This document shows positions 54,011 through 62,667 of a DNA stretch of 64,000 nt, in pieces. The stretch is taken from NCBI GenBank assembly GCA_958296095.1, contig OY282434.1, positions 1 through 64,000 of the forward strand, in the 5' to 3' direction. This stretch comes from an uncultured Oligoflexales bacterium (GTDB lineage: Bacteria > Bdellovibrionota_B > Oligoflexia > Oligoflexales > JAPPIL01). The position numbers were made by a program, and so were the translations under genes. Each line of letters opens with the position of its first letter. The stretch's first letter is position 1. Below the pieces are notes generated by a model, which had not been told where the DNA came from, did not search any database, and saw nothing but the letters and a program-made list of their open reading frames with translations.

Positions 54011-55894
54011 TCACAACAGCAGGATAACTGCAGCACTAGCCAATCCCAACACGAAGACCAGCGCGTGGCGGTGCAAATTACCACTCATCTTGTAACTAGT
54101 GGCGGCCGCGGCGAACAGCGTCACTTGTCCAAGTCCGTTGACGATGCCGTCGATAGTTTTCACATCAAGCACGCGATGGGCGAATAGCGAGAGATTGCGG
54201 GCCGGCGTGACGAAGACCGCGTGGTAGAGTTCGTCGAGCCAGTACTTGTTGAGCGACAGCAGATAGAGCGGGCGCAGCACGCGGGCCAGCAACTGTGCCT
54301 GGTGGCCATAGCCGCGGCGGTAAAGCAGCACGGCAAGCGTGGCGGCCGCGAGCATGGCGAGTGTTGACACAGCCATCAATGCCAGTTCAACGCTATGGTC
54401 GTGGGTGGCATGTTCGTTCCCCGCGATGATCGGGGCCAGGTAGTGGTGCAAAAAATTACTACCGCCTAGCACTGCAGGAATTCCGAGTGCGCCTGCCGTG
54501 ACGCTTAACAGGGCGAGAACTGCCAGCGGCAACCACATGATGGCACTGGTTTCTCGTGCGTCACGACTATGGTCATGGCGGGGCGTACCGAGAAAGGCGA
54601 GACAGAAGAGCCGCACCATGTAAAAAGCGGTGAAGAAAGCCGCAATTGCCCCGACGGCCCACAGCGTAGGGCTGTGCAGGTAGGTAAGATAGAGAATTTC
54701 GTCTTTAGAAAAAAATCCTGACAGGCCCGGAAAACCGATAATGGCTAGCACCCCGATGAGAAAACAGCCGCCAGTAATCTGCATACGTGGCAGCAGTCCG
54801 CCCAGGTTGCGCATGTCTTGTTCGTGGTGCGTGGCAACGATGACACTGCCTGCACCGAGAAACAGCAGCGCCTTGAAGCAGGCGTGGGTGATGAGGTGAA
54901 AGATCGCCGCACTGTAAGCGCCAACGCCACAAGCCATGACCATGAAGCCTAGTTGACTGACGGTTGAGTAGGCCAGAACCTTTTTGATGTCGTGCTGCGT
55001 GACGGCGATGGTTGCCGCCAGCAAGGCCGTAATTGCCCCCACCACGGCGATAATTTCCATTACCACAGGCACTAGTGCATACATAAAGTTGAGGCGGGTA
55101 ATCATAAAGATCCCCGCGGTAACCATCGTCGCGGCATGAATAAGCGCCGAAACAGGTGTCGGCCCTGCCATGGCATCTGGCAACCAGACGTGCAGCGGCA
55201 GTTGGGCTGACTTGCCACAAGCGCCGATGAAGAGACAGAGGGTGATGAGAAAAATTTCGTGCTGATGGATGGCTACTTCTGGGTCACTGAACTGTTGTTG
55301 CAACGCGGTGAAGGATACTGTGCCGAAAGTTTTGTAGGTCATAAAGATAGCGAGCAGAAAACCGATGTCACCGATACGATTGACGATGAAGGCTTTCATG
55401 CCTGCTTTGGCGTTATTCTGTTCGGTAAACCAGTAGCCGATAAGCAAGTAGCTGCACAGGCCAACACCTTCCCAGCCGATGAACATGACCAGCAGGTTTT
55501 CGCTCATGATCAAGAGCAGCATCATGAAGACGAACAAGTTTAGGTAGCAGAAGAAGCGGCTGGTGCGCTTTTCTTCGTGCATATAGCCACCCGCGAAAAT
55601 GTGAATGAGTGTGCCAATGCCTGTAACAACCAGCAACATCAACAGAGAGAGTTGGTCAATACGCAGTGCTAGCGGTGCGGAAAAATTGCCTGCCTGCAGC
55701 CACTCGTAAGCGTTAAGCACTTGTGGGGAGGCGTGGAAAAATTTAACGCACAGCACAACCGCGGCGATGAAGGCAGCCAGCAGCGGCAATACGCCGGTAA
55801 GATGCGAGAGGCGGGGAGGCACTTTGCGCAACAGCAAGCCGTTGACAGTCGCACCGAGTAGGGGCAGTAGGATGATGACGAAGAGCAGGTGCAA
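54011..55894 (-). CDS. nuoL: NADH-quinone oxidoreductase subunit L
   Basis: 627 residues, largest antiporter-like subunit. Motifs: MFIGWEGVGLCSYLLIGYW, PLHVWLPDAMAGPTPVSALIHAATMVTAG and ACFKALLFLGAGSVI; the long lateral helix region lies at the C-terminus. TTG 55894 follows GAGGATAAG; three bases separate it from the nuoK stop. In operon order J-K-L-M-N. Confidence 0.96.
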   Translation of the reverse strand: MHLLFVIILLPLLGATVNGLLLRKVPPRLSHLTGVLPLLAAFIAAVVLCVKFFHASPQVLNAYEWLQAGNFSAPLALRIDQLSLLMLLVVTGIGTLIHIFAGGYMHEEKRTSRFFCYLNLFVFMMLLLIMSENLLVMFIGWEGVGLCSYLLIGYWFTEQNNAKAGMKAFIVNRIGDIGFLLAIFMTYKTFGTVSFTALQQQFSDPEVAIHQHEIFLITLCLFIGACGKSAQLPLHVWLPDAMAGPTPVSALIHAATMVTAGIFMITRLNFMYALVPVVMEIIAVVGAITALLAATIAVTQHDIKKVLAYSTVSQLGFMVMACGVGAYSAAIFHLITHACFKALLFLGAGSVIVATHHEQDMRNLGGLLPRMQITGGCFLIGVLAIIGFPGLSGFFSKDEILYLTYLHSPTLWAVGAIAAFFTAFYMVRLFCLAFLGTPRHDHSRDARETSAIMWLPLAVLALLSVTAGALGIPAVLGGSNFLHHYLAPIIAGNEHATHDHSVELALMAVSTLAMLAAATLAVLLYRRGYGHQAQLLARVLRPLYLLSLNKYWLDELYHAVFVTPARNLSLFAHRVLDVKTIDGIVNGLGQVTLFAAAATSYKMSGNLHRHALVFVLGLASAAVILLL

Positions 55895-55897
55895 GTC

Positions 55898-56197
55898 TTA
55901 TCCTCGCAGTAGCCGATAAAATTCGCTCTGGATCGTGCCGAACCTGCGAAACAGGGCGATCACCATTGCCAGCCCGACGGCGGCTTCGCACGCGGCAATA
56001 GTGATGACAAAGAACACCATCACCTGGCCATCGAGATGGTTGAATTCACGTGCCGCGGCGACGAAGACAAGGTTGACGGAGTTCAGCATCAGTTCTATTG
56101 CCATCAGCACGACGATGATATTTTTGCGCAGTAGCAACCCCGCAGTGCCGCAAAGAAACATGAGCAGGGCGAGGCAATAGTAGTGCTCGGCGCTCAT
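55898..56197 (-). CDS. nuoK: NADH-quinone oxidoreductase subunit K
   Basis: 99 residues with three helices, the standard NuoK size. GTAGLLLRKNIIVVLMAIELMLNSVNL includes the conserved Glu in AIELMLNSVN. The ATG overlaps the nuoJ stop (ATGA). Confidence 0.96.
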   Translation of the reverse strand: MSAEHYYCLALLMFLCGTAGLLLRKNIIVVLMAIELMLNSVNLVFVAAAREFNHLDGQVMVFFVITIAACEAAVGLAMVIALFRRFGTIQSEFYRLLRG

Positions 56198-56709
56198 GAT
56201 GGGGTGCTCTTGCGTGGTTTTTTAGCGATAACGACGCTCGCGACCATCGCCAGCAAAATCAAGAAAGAGGCTAGTTCGAACGGCCACAGGTAAGAGGTGA
56301 ACAGCAGCATGCCCACCGCGGTGGTGTTGCTGGTCTGTGTGGTACTGCCGAGCTGGGCAACGTTGTCCAGCTGTTCGGGTAGAAGTTGCAAGCCGATAAG
56401 TCCGAAGACGGCAAGGGTGACGAGCAGGGCGAAGGTTTCGGGGAGACGTAGGCGGCGTTTGTTTTCGTTGGGATCGACGTTGAGCAGCATGATGACGAAC
56501 AGGAAAAGCACGAGAATTGCACCTGCATAGACGAGCAGTTGAATGGCCGCGACGAAGTGCGCCTGCAACGAGGCGTAGACGCAGGCCAGCAGAAAGAGGT
56601 CGAGCACGAGGAACAGGGCACTGATAATAGCCGAACGCGCACTGACGACCATGATCGAGGCAATTAAGATCAAAACTGCGAGTGGGTAAAAGACAAGCGG
56701 TGCAGTCAT
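56194..56709 (-). CDS. nuoJ: NADH-quinone oxidoreductase subunit J
   Basis: 171 residues. The start MTAPLVFYPLAVLILI at 56709 gives five helices; a longer frame upstream is open but has no support. Signature VYAGAILVLFLFVIMLLNVD is present. First gene of the nuoJKLMN cluster; the peripheral-arm genes (nuoA-I) are not in the window. Confidence 0.94.
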   Translation of the reverse strand: MTAPLVFYPLAVLILIASIMVVSARSAIISALFLVLDLFLLACVYASLQAHFVAAIQLLVYAGAILVLFLFVIMLLNVDPNENKRRLRLPETFALLVTLAVFGLIGLQLLPEQLDNVAQLGSTTQTSNTTAVGMLLFTSYLWPFELASFLILLAMVASVVIAKKPRKSTPS

Positions 56710-56956
56710 CGGGTCTCTGTGTTGGCAAAATCGAGAGGGAGAAGTATAAACGCGACGGTTGACTGTATCAAGACTTAGTTTCGTGGCGCTCGCCCCATGC
56801 ACGTCACAGGCAGTCGCGCCGCGCCCTAGACCTGCCAGCCGTGTCCGTCGTCAAAAAAAACACACCCTAATCTTGTCTTGCATACTTTTTTACATTAGTA
56901 TCGGGGGAAAACGGCGGGGTGATGAGGTGGTAGGCAAGTCTTTGAAGTCAAGCTGG

Positions 56957-57532
56957 ATGCGGCTGTGTAGTGTGCCCAACAATCTGACGCTGCTGCGTAT
57001 CTTGTGTGTGCCGCTGCTGCTGATCATATTTCCCATCAATCACTATGTCACCGACCTGATATGTGCGGTGTTTTTTTCCCTCGCCGCGCTGACGGATTTT
57101 TTCGACGGCTTTTTTGCGCGTCGTTTCAACACCACCTCCAAGCTGGGCGAAATTCTTGATCCCATTGCCGACAAGCTATTGGCGGTCGCGATGTTGCTGC
57201 TGTTGTGTAGTGCAGCCCGCTTGCCAGCCTTGCTCGGTGGCTTGCTGATCGTGCGTGAGGTTGCTGTGTGTGGCTTGCGCAGTGTGGCGAGCGAGCGTGG
57301 CTTGCAGTTGCCTGTCGATAATCTCGGCAAGTGGAAGACGGCCGCGTTGTGGATTGCAATTTTCTGCTTGATCATCAACAAGACTGTGCTGGGCCTGCCG
57401 TTGCGAGTTATCGGCATGGGTAGTATTTGGGTGGCACTGCTGTTGTCGTGGTGGTCTGCATACCACTACTGGCGTTTGTTCTCTCAGAGCAGTGGTCTGG
57501 CGGCATCCGCACCTGAGGAGGAAGAGTCGTGA
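56957..57532 (+). CDS. pgsA: CDP-diacylglycerol-glycerol-3-phosphate phosphatidyltransferase PgsA-like
   Basis: About 191 residues from ATG 56957 (MRLCSVPNNLTLLRI), which matches the usual PgsA start; GTG codons at 56927 and 56930 are alternatives and the frame is open to 56759. The CDP-alcohol phosphotransferase motif D-G-x2-A-R-x8-G-x3-D-x3-D is intact as DGFFARRF...GEILDPIADK. Makes phosphatidylglycerophosphate, precursor of PG and cardiolipin. It overlaps the PfkB kinase start by GTGA. Confidence 0.9.
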   Translation: MRLCSVPNNLTLLRILCVPLLLIIFPINHYVTDLICAVFFSLAALTDFFDGFFARRFNTTSKLGEILDPIADKLLAVAMLLLLCSAARLPALLGGLLIVREVAVCGLRSVASERGLQLPVDNLGKWKTAALWIAIFCLIINKTVLGLPLRVIGMGSIWVALLLSWWSAYHYWRLFSQSSGLAASAPEEEES

Positions 57533-58530
57533 GCGCCAAGCAGTTCGATGTCTTCTGCACCGACCATCCGATGATCGATTACACGATCGAGGTTGAGGAG
57601 CATGAACTCGACGAGCTTGGTTTGCCCAAGGGTATTGGCAGTGCCATCGATGGGCGACAGCGGCAGGAGATGCTTGACCGTTTCCGCGGTCGCATCAAGA
57701 ACACGGTAGTGGGTGGTTCGGGTTTAAACACTATCAAGACATTGGCTGCTTTCGGCAAAAGAACCGCCTTCATCGGCACGATTGGCAATGACGAGGACGG
57801 CGCTCGCATTAGTTCGACGCTGGAGGAACTTGGCGTGCATTGCAAGCTGGCAGTGCGGGACAATTACCCGACAGGGGTCTGCATCTGTTTGGTTACCAGC
57901 GATGGCGAACGCACGATGGCTGCCGACCTTGGCGAGTCCTTGATTGGGTCGCAGCGTGAGACCGTGCTAGAATACGTCTCGCGTGCTCGTATCTTTCACT
58001 TCTGTGGCTACACCTGGCTCAGCCAAACAGGACGAGAGGTAGTCGGCACTGCTATCGCTGGAGGTAAAAGTGCGAGGACCGCGATCTCTTTCGACGTGTC
58101 CGACCCCATCGTCGTGCAAAGCCATCGGACCGATTTTGTCAACATTATCAGGGATCATGCTGACATCGTCTTTGCCAACGAAGAAGAAGCCAAATCACTG
58201 TTTAACCACAGCCCTCAGGAAGCTGCCTTCAGCATTCAGTCGCTCAACAAATGTGCCGTCATTAAGCTCGGCTCAAAAGGGGCCTTGATTGGCAATAGAG
58301 GCGATCAATTCAAAATTGCTCCTATTGCCGTCGACGTTGTTGATACGACAGGCGCAGGAGACATGTTTGCTGCGGGCTTTCTCTACGGCATCACAGGCAA
58401 CCTGCCGCTGCCCGTCGCAGGCTACTACGGCGCGCTGCTATCCACCGACGTTATCAAACATTACGGGGCGACACTGTCTGACGACATCTATCGCCAGCTT
58501 ACCTCCAAGCGCCGATTTATCTACCACTGA
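57529..58530 (+). CDS. PfkB-family sugar/nucleoside kinase (adenosine kinase-like)
   Basis: 333 residues. The N-terminal GGSGLNTIKTLAAFG binds substrate and ATP-site residues lie in the C-terminal DTTGAGDMFAAGF, with Asp278 as the catalytic base. Layout and the FANEEEAKSLF segment fit the adenosine kinase-like branch. GTG 57529 overlaps the pgsA stop by 4 bases. Substrate not determined. Confidence 0.9.
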   Translation: MSAKQFDVFCTDHPMIDYTIEVEEHELDELGLPKGIGSAIDGRQRQEMLDRFRGRIKNTVVGGSGLNTIKTLAAFGKRTAFIGTIGNDEDGARISSTLEELGVHCKLAVRDNYPTGVCICLVTSDGERTMAADLGESLIGSQRETVLEYVSRARIFHFCGYTWLSQTGREVVGTAIAGGKSARTAISFDVSDPIVVQSHRTDFVNIIRDHADIVFANEEEAKSLFNHSPQEAAFSIQSLNKCAVIKLGSKGALIGNRGDQFKIAPIAVDVVDTTGAGDMFAAGFLYGITGNLPLPVAGYYGALLSTDVIKHYGATLSDDIYRQLTSKRRFIYH

Positions 58531-58638
58531 CTTTGACACGAATTATTCAAAAAAATTCATTGACATAAACTAAACTGTGGTTGTAGGTTCGGCGGCAGTG
58601 AAGCTTTCAGTTCTGCAAATTTGGGGGGGGTTGATTCG

Positions 58639-59637
58639 ATGCTTAGGGCAGGTGTATCGGCGTATGTGGTAGCTGTGGTGTTGACAACTGGGATCGCAGT
58701 TGAGGCACACGGTAGAGGTGTTAGTGTGCTCAAGCGGCAGGGTGCAACACTGTTGAGCAGATGGCAGCAGCGTGTCGGGGTATCGACGCGGGCTAAGTCC
58801 TTCTTGTCGCAGATGGGCATGGCCGCGGCTTTTTGCACGGCGTTGGCTTGTGGACAGGCGACGCAACCGCCGGAAATTACGGCAGGCGACGCACCCGCGG
58901 TGTCCGAAGCACCCGCGCTACCCGAAGCGCCTGAGCGGCAAACCGCGGCACTCATCACAACCGAACTCTTTGGCAAGGGCTTCGTGGCCTCACGCGGCCT
59001 CAACCATGACAGCACAGCAGCCTACGTCAAGCACAAGGAAGAATTGCCGCTGCAGTTTTATGATGGCATGATGGTTCATCAGGTGAAGGATGGCAGGGAT
59101 TACGCGCGGATAGTTGATCTTGTCGATGGCAAGGTGCTCAAGGTGCGTTACATCGGGGGCCTGCCAGACGGTCTGGATACGGTTGATGTTGAGACCATCT
59201 CAGGGGTGTTGGTGGGCAGGCATCCCGATTATGGCAATCGTTATGTCTCATTTGCGGCGGAGTTTGCTCGTCCTGTCAACGATGACAAGAGCCATCTACT
59301 GTTGGCAGAGTTGCCCGCGGGGACAATTCTTTACGGTGAACCAAATGTGATCTTCAGCGATGGCGACTACGTGATTAAGACCGTTGGCTTATCTTTCGCT
59401 AGTGACAACAAGGCGAGGAAGTTCCCCCAAGAAGTGCGTTTTTTCGTCAACGTCGAGCATCTCGTCACTATCACGCGTCCCGCGTCGCCTTCGCCAGGTA
59501 AGAAGCAACAGCGTCGCCGCATGTTCGAGAGAAACAAAGAGCCCTTGTCGGCACATTATCGCGTTGAGGACGGGGGCGTGCCATTGCCTGCCGCGTCCTT
59601 GCTCATCTCAGACGAGGGGGTTTTTCTCAGCAGATAA
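58639..59637 (+). CDS. Exported protein with Tudor/SH3-like module, related to 42901 gene
   Basis: 332 residues. N-terminal hydrophobic segment (SAYVVAVVLTTGIAVEA) and a second one ending AAFCTALACG, reminiscent of a lipobox; the same two-segment layout occurs in the protein at 42901. The middle has an Ala/Pro linker (APAVSEAPALPEAPE), then a module DGMMVHQVKDGRDYARIVDLVDG...VETISGVLVG that resembles the repeats of the 42901 protein. Function unknown. TTGACA at 58559-58564 upstream may belong to its promoter but no good -10 follows. Confidence 0.75.
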   Translation: MLRAGVSAYVVAVVLTTGIAVEAHGRGVSVLKRQGATLLSRWQQRVGVSTRAKSFLSQMGMAAAFCTALACGQATQPPEITAGDAPAVSEAPALPEAPERQTAALITTELFGKGFVASRGLNHDSTAAYVKHKEELPLQFYDGMMVHQVKDGRDYARIVDLVDGKVLKVRYIGGLPDGLDTVDVETISGVLVGRHPDYGNRYVSFAAEFARPVNDDKSHLLLAELPAGTILYGEPNVIFSDGDYVIKTVGLSFASDNKARKFPQEVRFFVNVEHLVTITRPASPSPGKKQQRRRMFERNKEPLSAHYRVEDGGVPLPAASLLISDEGVFLSR

Positions 59638-59828
59638 TGCCAATAGGCTACCTCTGCTCGTTCTCTGGTTGTGAACAGGCGCGTTATTGCCTGTCGGGGT
59701 GAGCTGGCAGTGGCGGCAAAGATAGCCTCGACACGGTATTTACCTTCTGCTAGTCTCTCCAGACGCACGGTGCTCGCCAGCACGAGCAGCGCGGCGAAGA
59801 TTGGCGCAGCTGCGATATGTCTGCCCAT
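59556..59828 (-). CDS. Possible small exported protein
   Basis: 90 residues beginning MGRHIAAAPIFAALLVLASTV, a credible signal or anchor, with GGGGGA upstream. It overlaps the 3' end of the preceding gene by 82 bases on the other strand, so it may be spurious. Reported because it fills the 266-base gap before lepB. Confidence 0.35.
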   Translation of the reverse strand: MGRHIAAAPIFAALLVLASTVRLERLAEGKYRVEAIFAATASSPRQAITRLFTTRERAEVAYWHYLLRKTPSSEMSKDAAGNGTPPSSTR

Positions 59829-59903
59829 GTTGCCATCCCCCGTCACCGAGGTTTCGGCAGATGGTGGTATGGTATTTACGTTTTTTCTGGCGGAGACCTA
59901 CTC

Positions 59904-60647
59904 TTGGGAAAAAGCAAAAAATCCAAGCCCGCGTTTTTTATTTTTGAAAATATTAAATCACTGCTGATACTGGTGCTGATCATCTTTGCCCTCCGCTGGA
60001 CGGTGGCTTCTCCCTATCACGTGCCTACGCCATCCATGGAGCCGACCATCAAGGTGGGTGATCGCTTACTGGCCTTCAAGCTGTCCTACAATCTGAAGAT
60101 ACCCTTCACCGATATTGCCGTCTACACGTGGAACGAGCCGCAGCGGGGCGACATTATCGTCTTCCGCTATCCTGCCGACCCAGACATCGATTACGTCAAG
60201 CGGGTAATAGCCGTCGGTGGCGATCGCATCAGCGTGCAGGATGGTTATATCTTCATCAACGGGGAAAAACGCCCGCGTCAAGATCACAACTTCGACCGCC
60301 GCATTCTTGAAGACATCTACGACAGCAGAGAAGAAAAACTCCTGTTTCGTGAGGGAGAGGGAGACACTGAGCATTGGGTGATGTTCAACCGCTTTCCCCG
60401 CTACGACATGGCTCGCCATGACAATTGGCCACTCGGCAACGATCACTACGACGTGCCACCAAACTCGGTGTTCGTCATGGGCGACAACCGCCACAACTCC
60501 ACCGATTCACGTGAATGGCGTGAAGTGCCTCTCTCCTACGTCAAAGGTAAGGCATTGATTGTGCTATGGAGTGTCCACACGCCGGCCAGGGGTTCGTGGT
60601 ATGACTTTAGTTTTCGCTTTCGCCGCTTCGGTACTGTGTTGCAGTAG
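59904..60647 (+). CDS. lepB: Signal peptidase I
   Basis: 247 residues from TTG 59904, preceded by GGAG at eight bases; longer starts upstream are possible. One N-terminal helix (SLLILVLIIFALRW), catalytic Ser44 in PTPSMEPT, catalytic Lys99 in DYVKRVIAVGGD, and box E VMGDNRHNSTDSREW are intact. It cleaves signal peptides of the many exported proteins seen here. Ends just before repeat array 7. Confidence 0.94.
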   Translation: MGKSKKSKPAFFIFENIKSLLILVLIIFALRWTVASPYHVPTPSMEPTIKVGDRLLAFKLSYNLKIPFTDIAVYTWNEPQRGDIIVFRYPADPDIDYVKRVIAVGGDRISVQDGYIFINGEKRPRQDHNFDRRILEDIYDSREEKLLFREGEGDTEHWVMFNRFPRYDMARHDNWPLGNDHYDVPPNSVFVMGDNRHNSTDSREWREVPLSYVKGKALIVLWSVHTPARGSWYDFSFRFRRFGTVLQ

Positions 60648-60649
60648 GT

Positions 60650-61005
60650 GGCCAAGACAACTGAGCTACGCGCGACTCTTTGTAACGCTCGCTTCCTAGC
60701 TCGCTTCTCGTCCTCGGACCACTCTGCTTGTTCTCAAGCTTGCCTGCCAGCCCCTTTGCTTGCCCCCAAGTTTCTCGCGATCGCGTTCAAACTTGCCCAC
60801 CGAGAGCTCCATGAACGGCGAGGCGAGGCCGTACGAAAACTCGACCACAGATATTGCCATATTGTCGTTAGATTATGCTTTTAGATAAAGCATGTGCCTG
60901 CACCCACTCAGGTCGAGTTTCTCGGTAGGGCTGCGCCGTGCCAAGACAACGGAGGTTTGGGCTAAGTAGGGTCTGTGCCGTGCCAAGATAACGGGGTAGC
61001 CACAC
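60650..61005. repeat. Composite repeat array 7 (inverted orientation)
   Basis: Reverse-oriented array after lepB: C and B units (60660-60790), then one A copy at about 60792-60954, then a truncated second A end (GTGCCGTGCCAAGATAACGGGG, in two parts) near 60975-61000. In the A copy AAACTCGACC (60837-60846) pairs perfectly with GGTCGAGTTT (60911-60920). No gene supported. Confidence 0.88.
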
Positions 61006-61076
61006 CTAAACCAACCTCATGGGGAATTGTGGCAGAGGAAAGTAGAATTTGTTACCATATAACGTAGCACTAACAG

Positions 61077-61697
61077 ATGGAATTAATCGTGCCTCTTGTC
61101 TTGACTGCGGATGACTCCGCTGCCATTCAGCGCGTTGTGCAGGTGTCGTTGACTCCCTGTGCTGTCGATGTCATCAGTGCCGACAACTTTTCTACCGCTC
61201 TGGACAAGACTACCACGCAACAGGTCGATTTGATTATTGCCGACGCAGAGCTGAACGGCATAACGGCCCTGCCCGACTTGCATCGCCTGACCGCTGACGG
61301 CAAGATCCCGCTCGTTCTCCTGCTGAGTTCCTACAGCAAAACTGACAAGAGCACGCTGACTGAATTGGGATTTCAACAAGTTCTGCAAAAACCATTTGAC
61401 AGCAGAGAGCTGTTGCAGTTGGTAGCTTTCAATCTGCAAGTCGATCTTGACGAAGGTCGCAGTGCTGGTTGGCAATCGTTTCCTACAACAACACCCGTGC
61501 CGCCACCACCGCTGCCGAAGCCTGCCGCGAGCGCGGCTGAACGTGACGATGGTGTCGATCACAACTTCGCAGCACTGGTCAAGAAGGCGGTGTTCGAGTA
61601 TTGCCAGAACAACTTTCCCCGCATTGCCAGAGAGATGGTGCTAGCCGAGATTCGCCGTTTGCAAAACGAAAAATCCGATTCCGTCGCCAGCAACTGA
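61077..61697 (+). CDS. Response regulator with receiver domain and C-terminal helical tail
   Basis: 206 residues. Receiver domain residues 5-120: acidic pair Asp12-Asp13, phospho-acceptor Asp56 in IIADAE, Ser84/85 in place of Thr, and Lys105-Pro106. A Pro-rich linker (VPPPPLPKP) leads to a conserved-looking helix (FPRIAREMVLAEIRRL). No DNA-binding domain. ATG 61077 has a poor ribosome site; GTG 61089 is an alternative. The protein likely signals by protein contact, perhaps in motility or pilus control, as the next gene is pilin-like. Confidence 0.85.
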   Translation: MELIVPLVLTADDSAAIQRVVQVSLTPCAVDVISADNFSTALDKTTTQQVDLIIADAELNGITALPDLHRLTADGKIPLVLLLSSYSKTDKSTLTELGFQQVLQKPFDSRELLQLVAFNLQVDLDEGRSAGWQSFPTTTPVPPPPLPKPAASAAERDDGVDHNFAALVKKAVFEYCQNNFPRIAREMVLAEIRRLQNEKSDSVASN

Positions 61698-61704
61698 GTC
61701 GATT

Positions 61705-62172
61705 GTGCCACGCCAGGGAACGAGTTTGATGTCGGTGATGGTGGCCGTAGCCTTGTCGGGTATCGTTGCCGTTGCCATGATGCGCTTGTTGACCAATCAG
61801 GCGCAAACGATGAAGGCACTGGAGTTGCGTGATCAGCGTCTGCAATTGCTCAGGCATTATCGTGATGCAATCACTGCTGGCTTGCTCTTCACAGCCCTCG
61901 GACGTTGTGGCGCGGGCAATTTTTGCAGTGCCAACGGTGGGGTGTTGATTCCAAATAGTGGCCTGTATTTGAACGACAACCTCTATGACTATGGCAATAC
62001 TGTGAGCAGCGGCAAGTGGTGGAAGGTCAGTGCCAAACGTGCGCCCGCCAGCAAATACGGGGGGCAGGCGGCGATCGAACTGACGGTCGAATTTATCCAC
62101 GCACAGCACCCCGTGGTCAAGACCCAGCTGCGGCCCGTCACTGAGGTAATTCTTTCGCCCCTAGTCCCTTGA
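61705..62172 (+). CDS. Minor pilin/pseudopilin-like protein
   Basis: 155 residues. MPRQG followed by TSLMSVMVAVALSGIVAVAM looks like a prepilin leader and N-helix, but mature position 5 is Ser, not Glu, as in some minor pilins of the GspK/PilX type. The rest contains two nearby Cys (RCGAGNFC). It starts 7 bases after the response regulator stop. Confidence 0.7.
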   Translation: MPRQGTSLMSVMVAVALSGIVAVAMMRLLTNQAQTMKALELRDQRLQLLRHYRDAITAGLLFTALGRCGAGNFCSANGGVLIPNSGLYLNDNLYDYGNTVSSGKWWKVSAKRAPASKYGGQAAIELTVEFIHAQHPVVKTQLRPVTEVILSPLVP

Positions 62173-62189
62173 GTGCCGTGCGGCGTAGC

Positions 62190-62630
62190 TCAGTGAAAGT
62201 TTTGCTACGCACGACTTTTTGTCCCGTTCGCTTCCTAGCTCATCGCTACGCGATGCGCTACGCTACGCTGCGCTGCGCGGCTCTTCGTATCGCTCGCTTT
62301 CTAGCTCGCTTCGCTCGCTACGCTGCTTTTTGTATCGCTCGCTTCCTAGCTCGCTGCATGTTCTCAGGCCACTCTGCACGCCCTCTTTGCTTGCTCTCAG
62401 GCTCCTCGGCTATTGCGTTTAGGCTTGCCTACCGAGGGCTTTATGAACGGCAGAGCGAGACCGTGCGAAAACTCGACCACAGATATTGCCATATTGCCGT
62501 CAGATTATGCTTTTAGATAAAGCATGTGCCGTACCCACTCAGGAGAGTTTCTCGGCAGGTCTGCGCTCTGCCAAGACAACGGGGGTACGGGCTAAACATT
62601 GCCTAGCTCCACTCGCGTGCACTCAGTGCT
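62190..62630. repeat. Composite repeat array 8 (inverted orientation)
   Basis: C units with runs of CGCTACGC (62215-62360), B units, and one reverse A copy at about 62424-62585. Its arms are GGCAGAGCG (62449-62457) and CGCTCTGCC (62564-62572), a perfect 9-base pair with a sequence not shared by the other copies. Lies between convergent genes. No gene supported. Confidence 0.88.
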
Positions 62631-62667
62631 TGACACTGAGCAACAGTAAAGCGGCCCCATCTCACGG

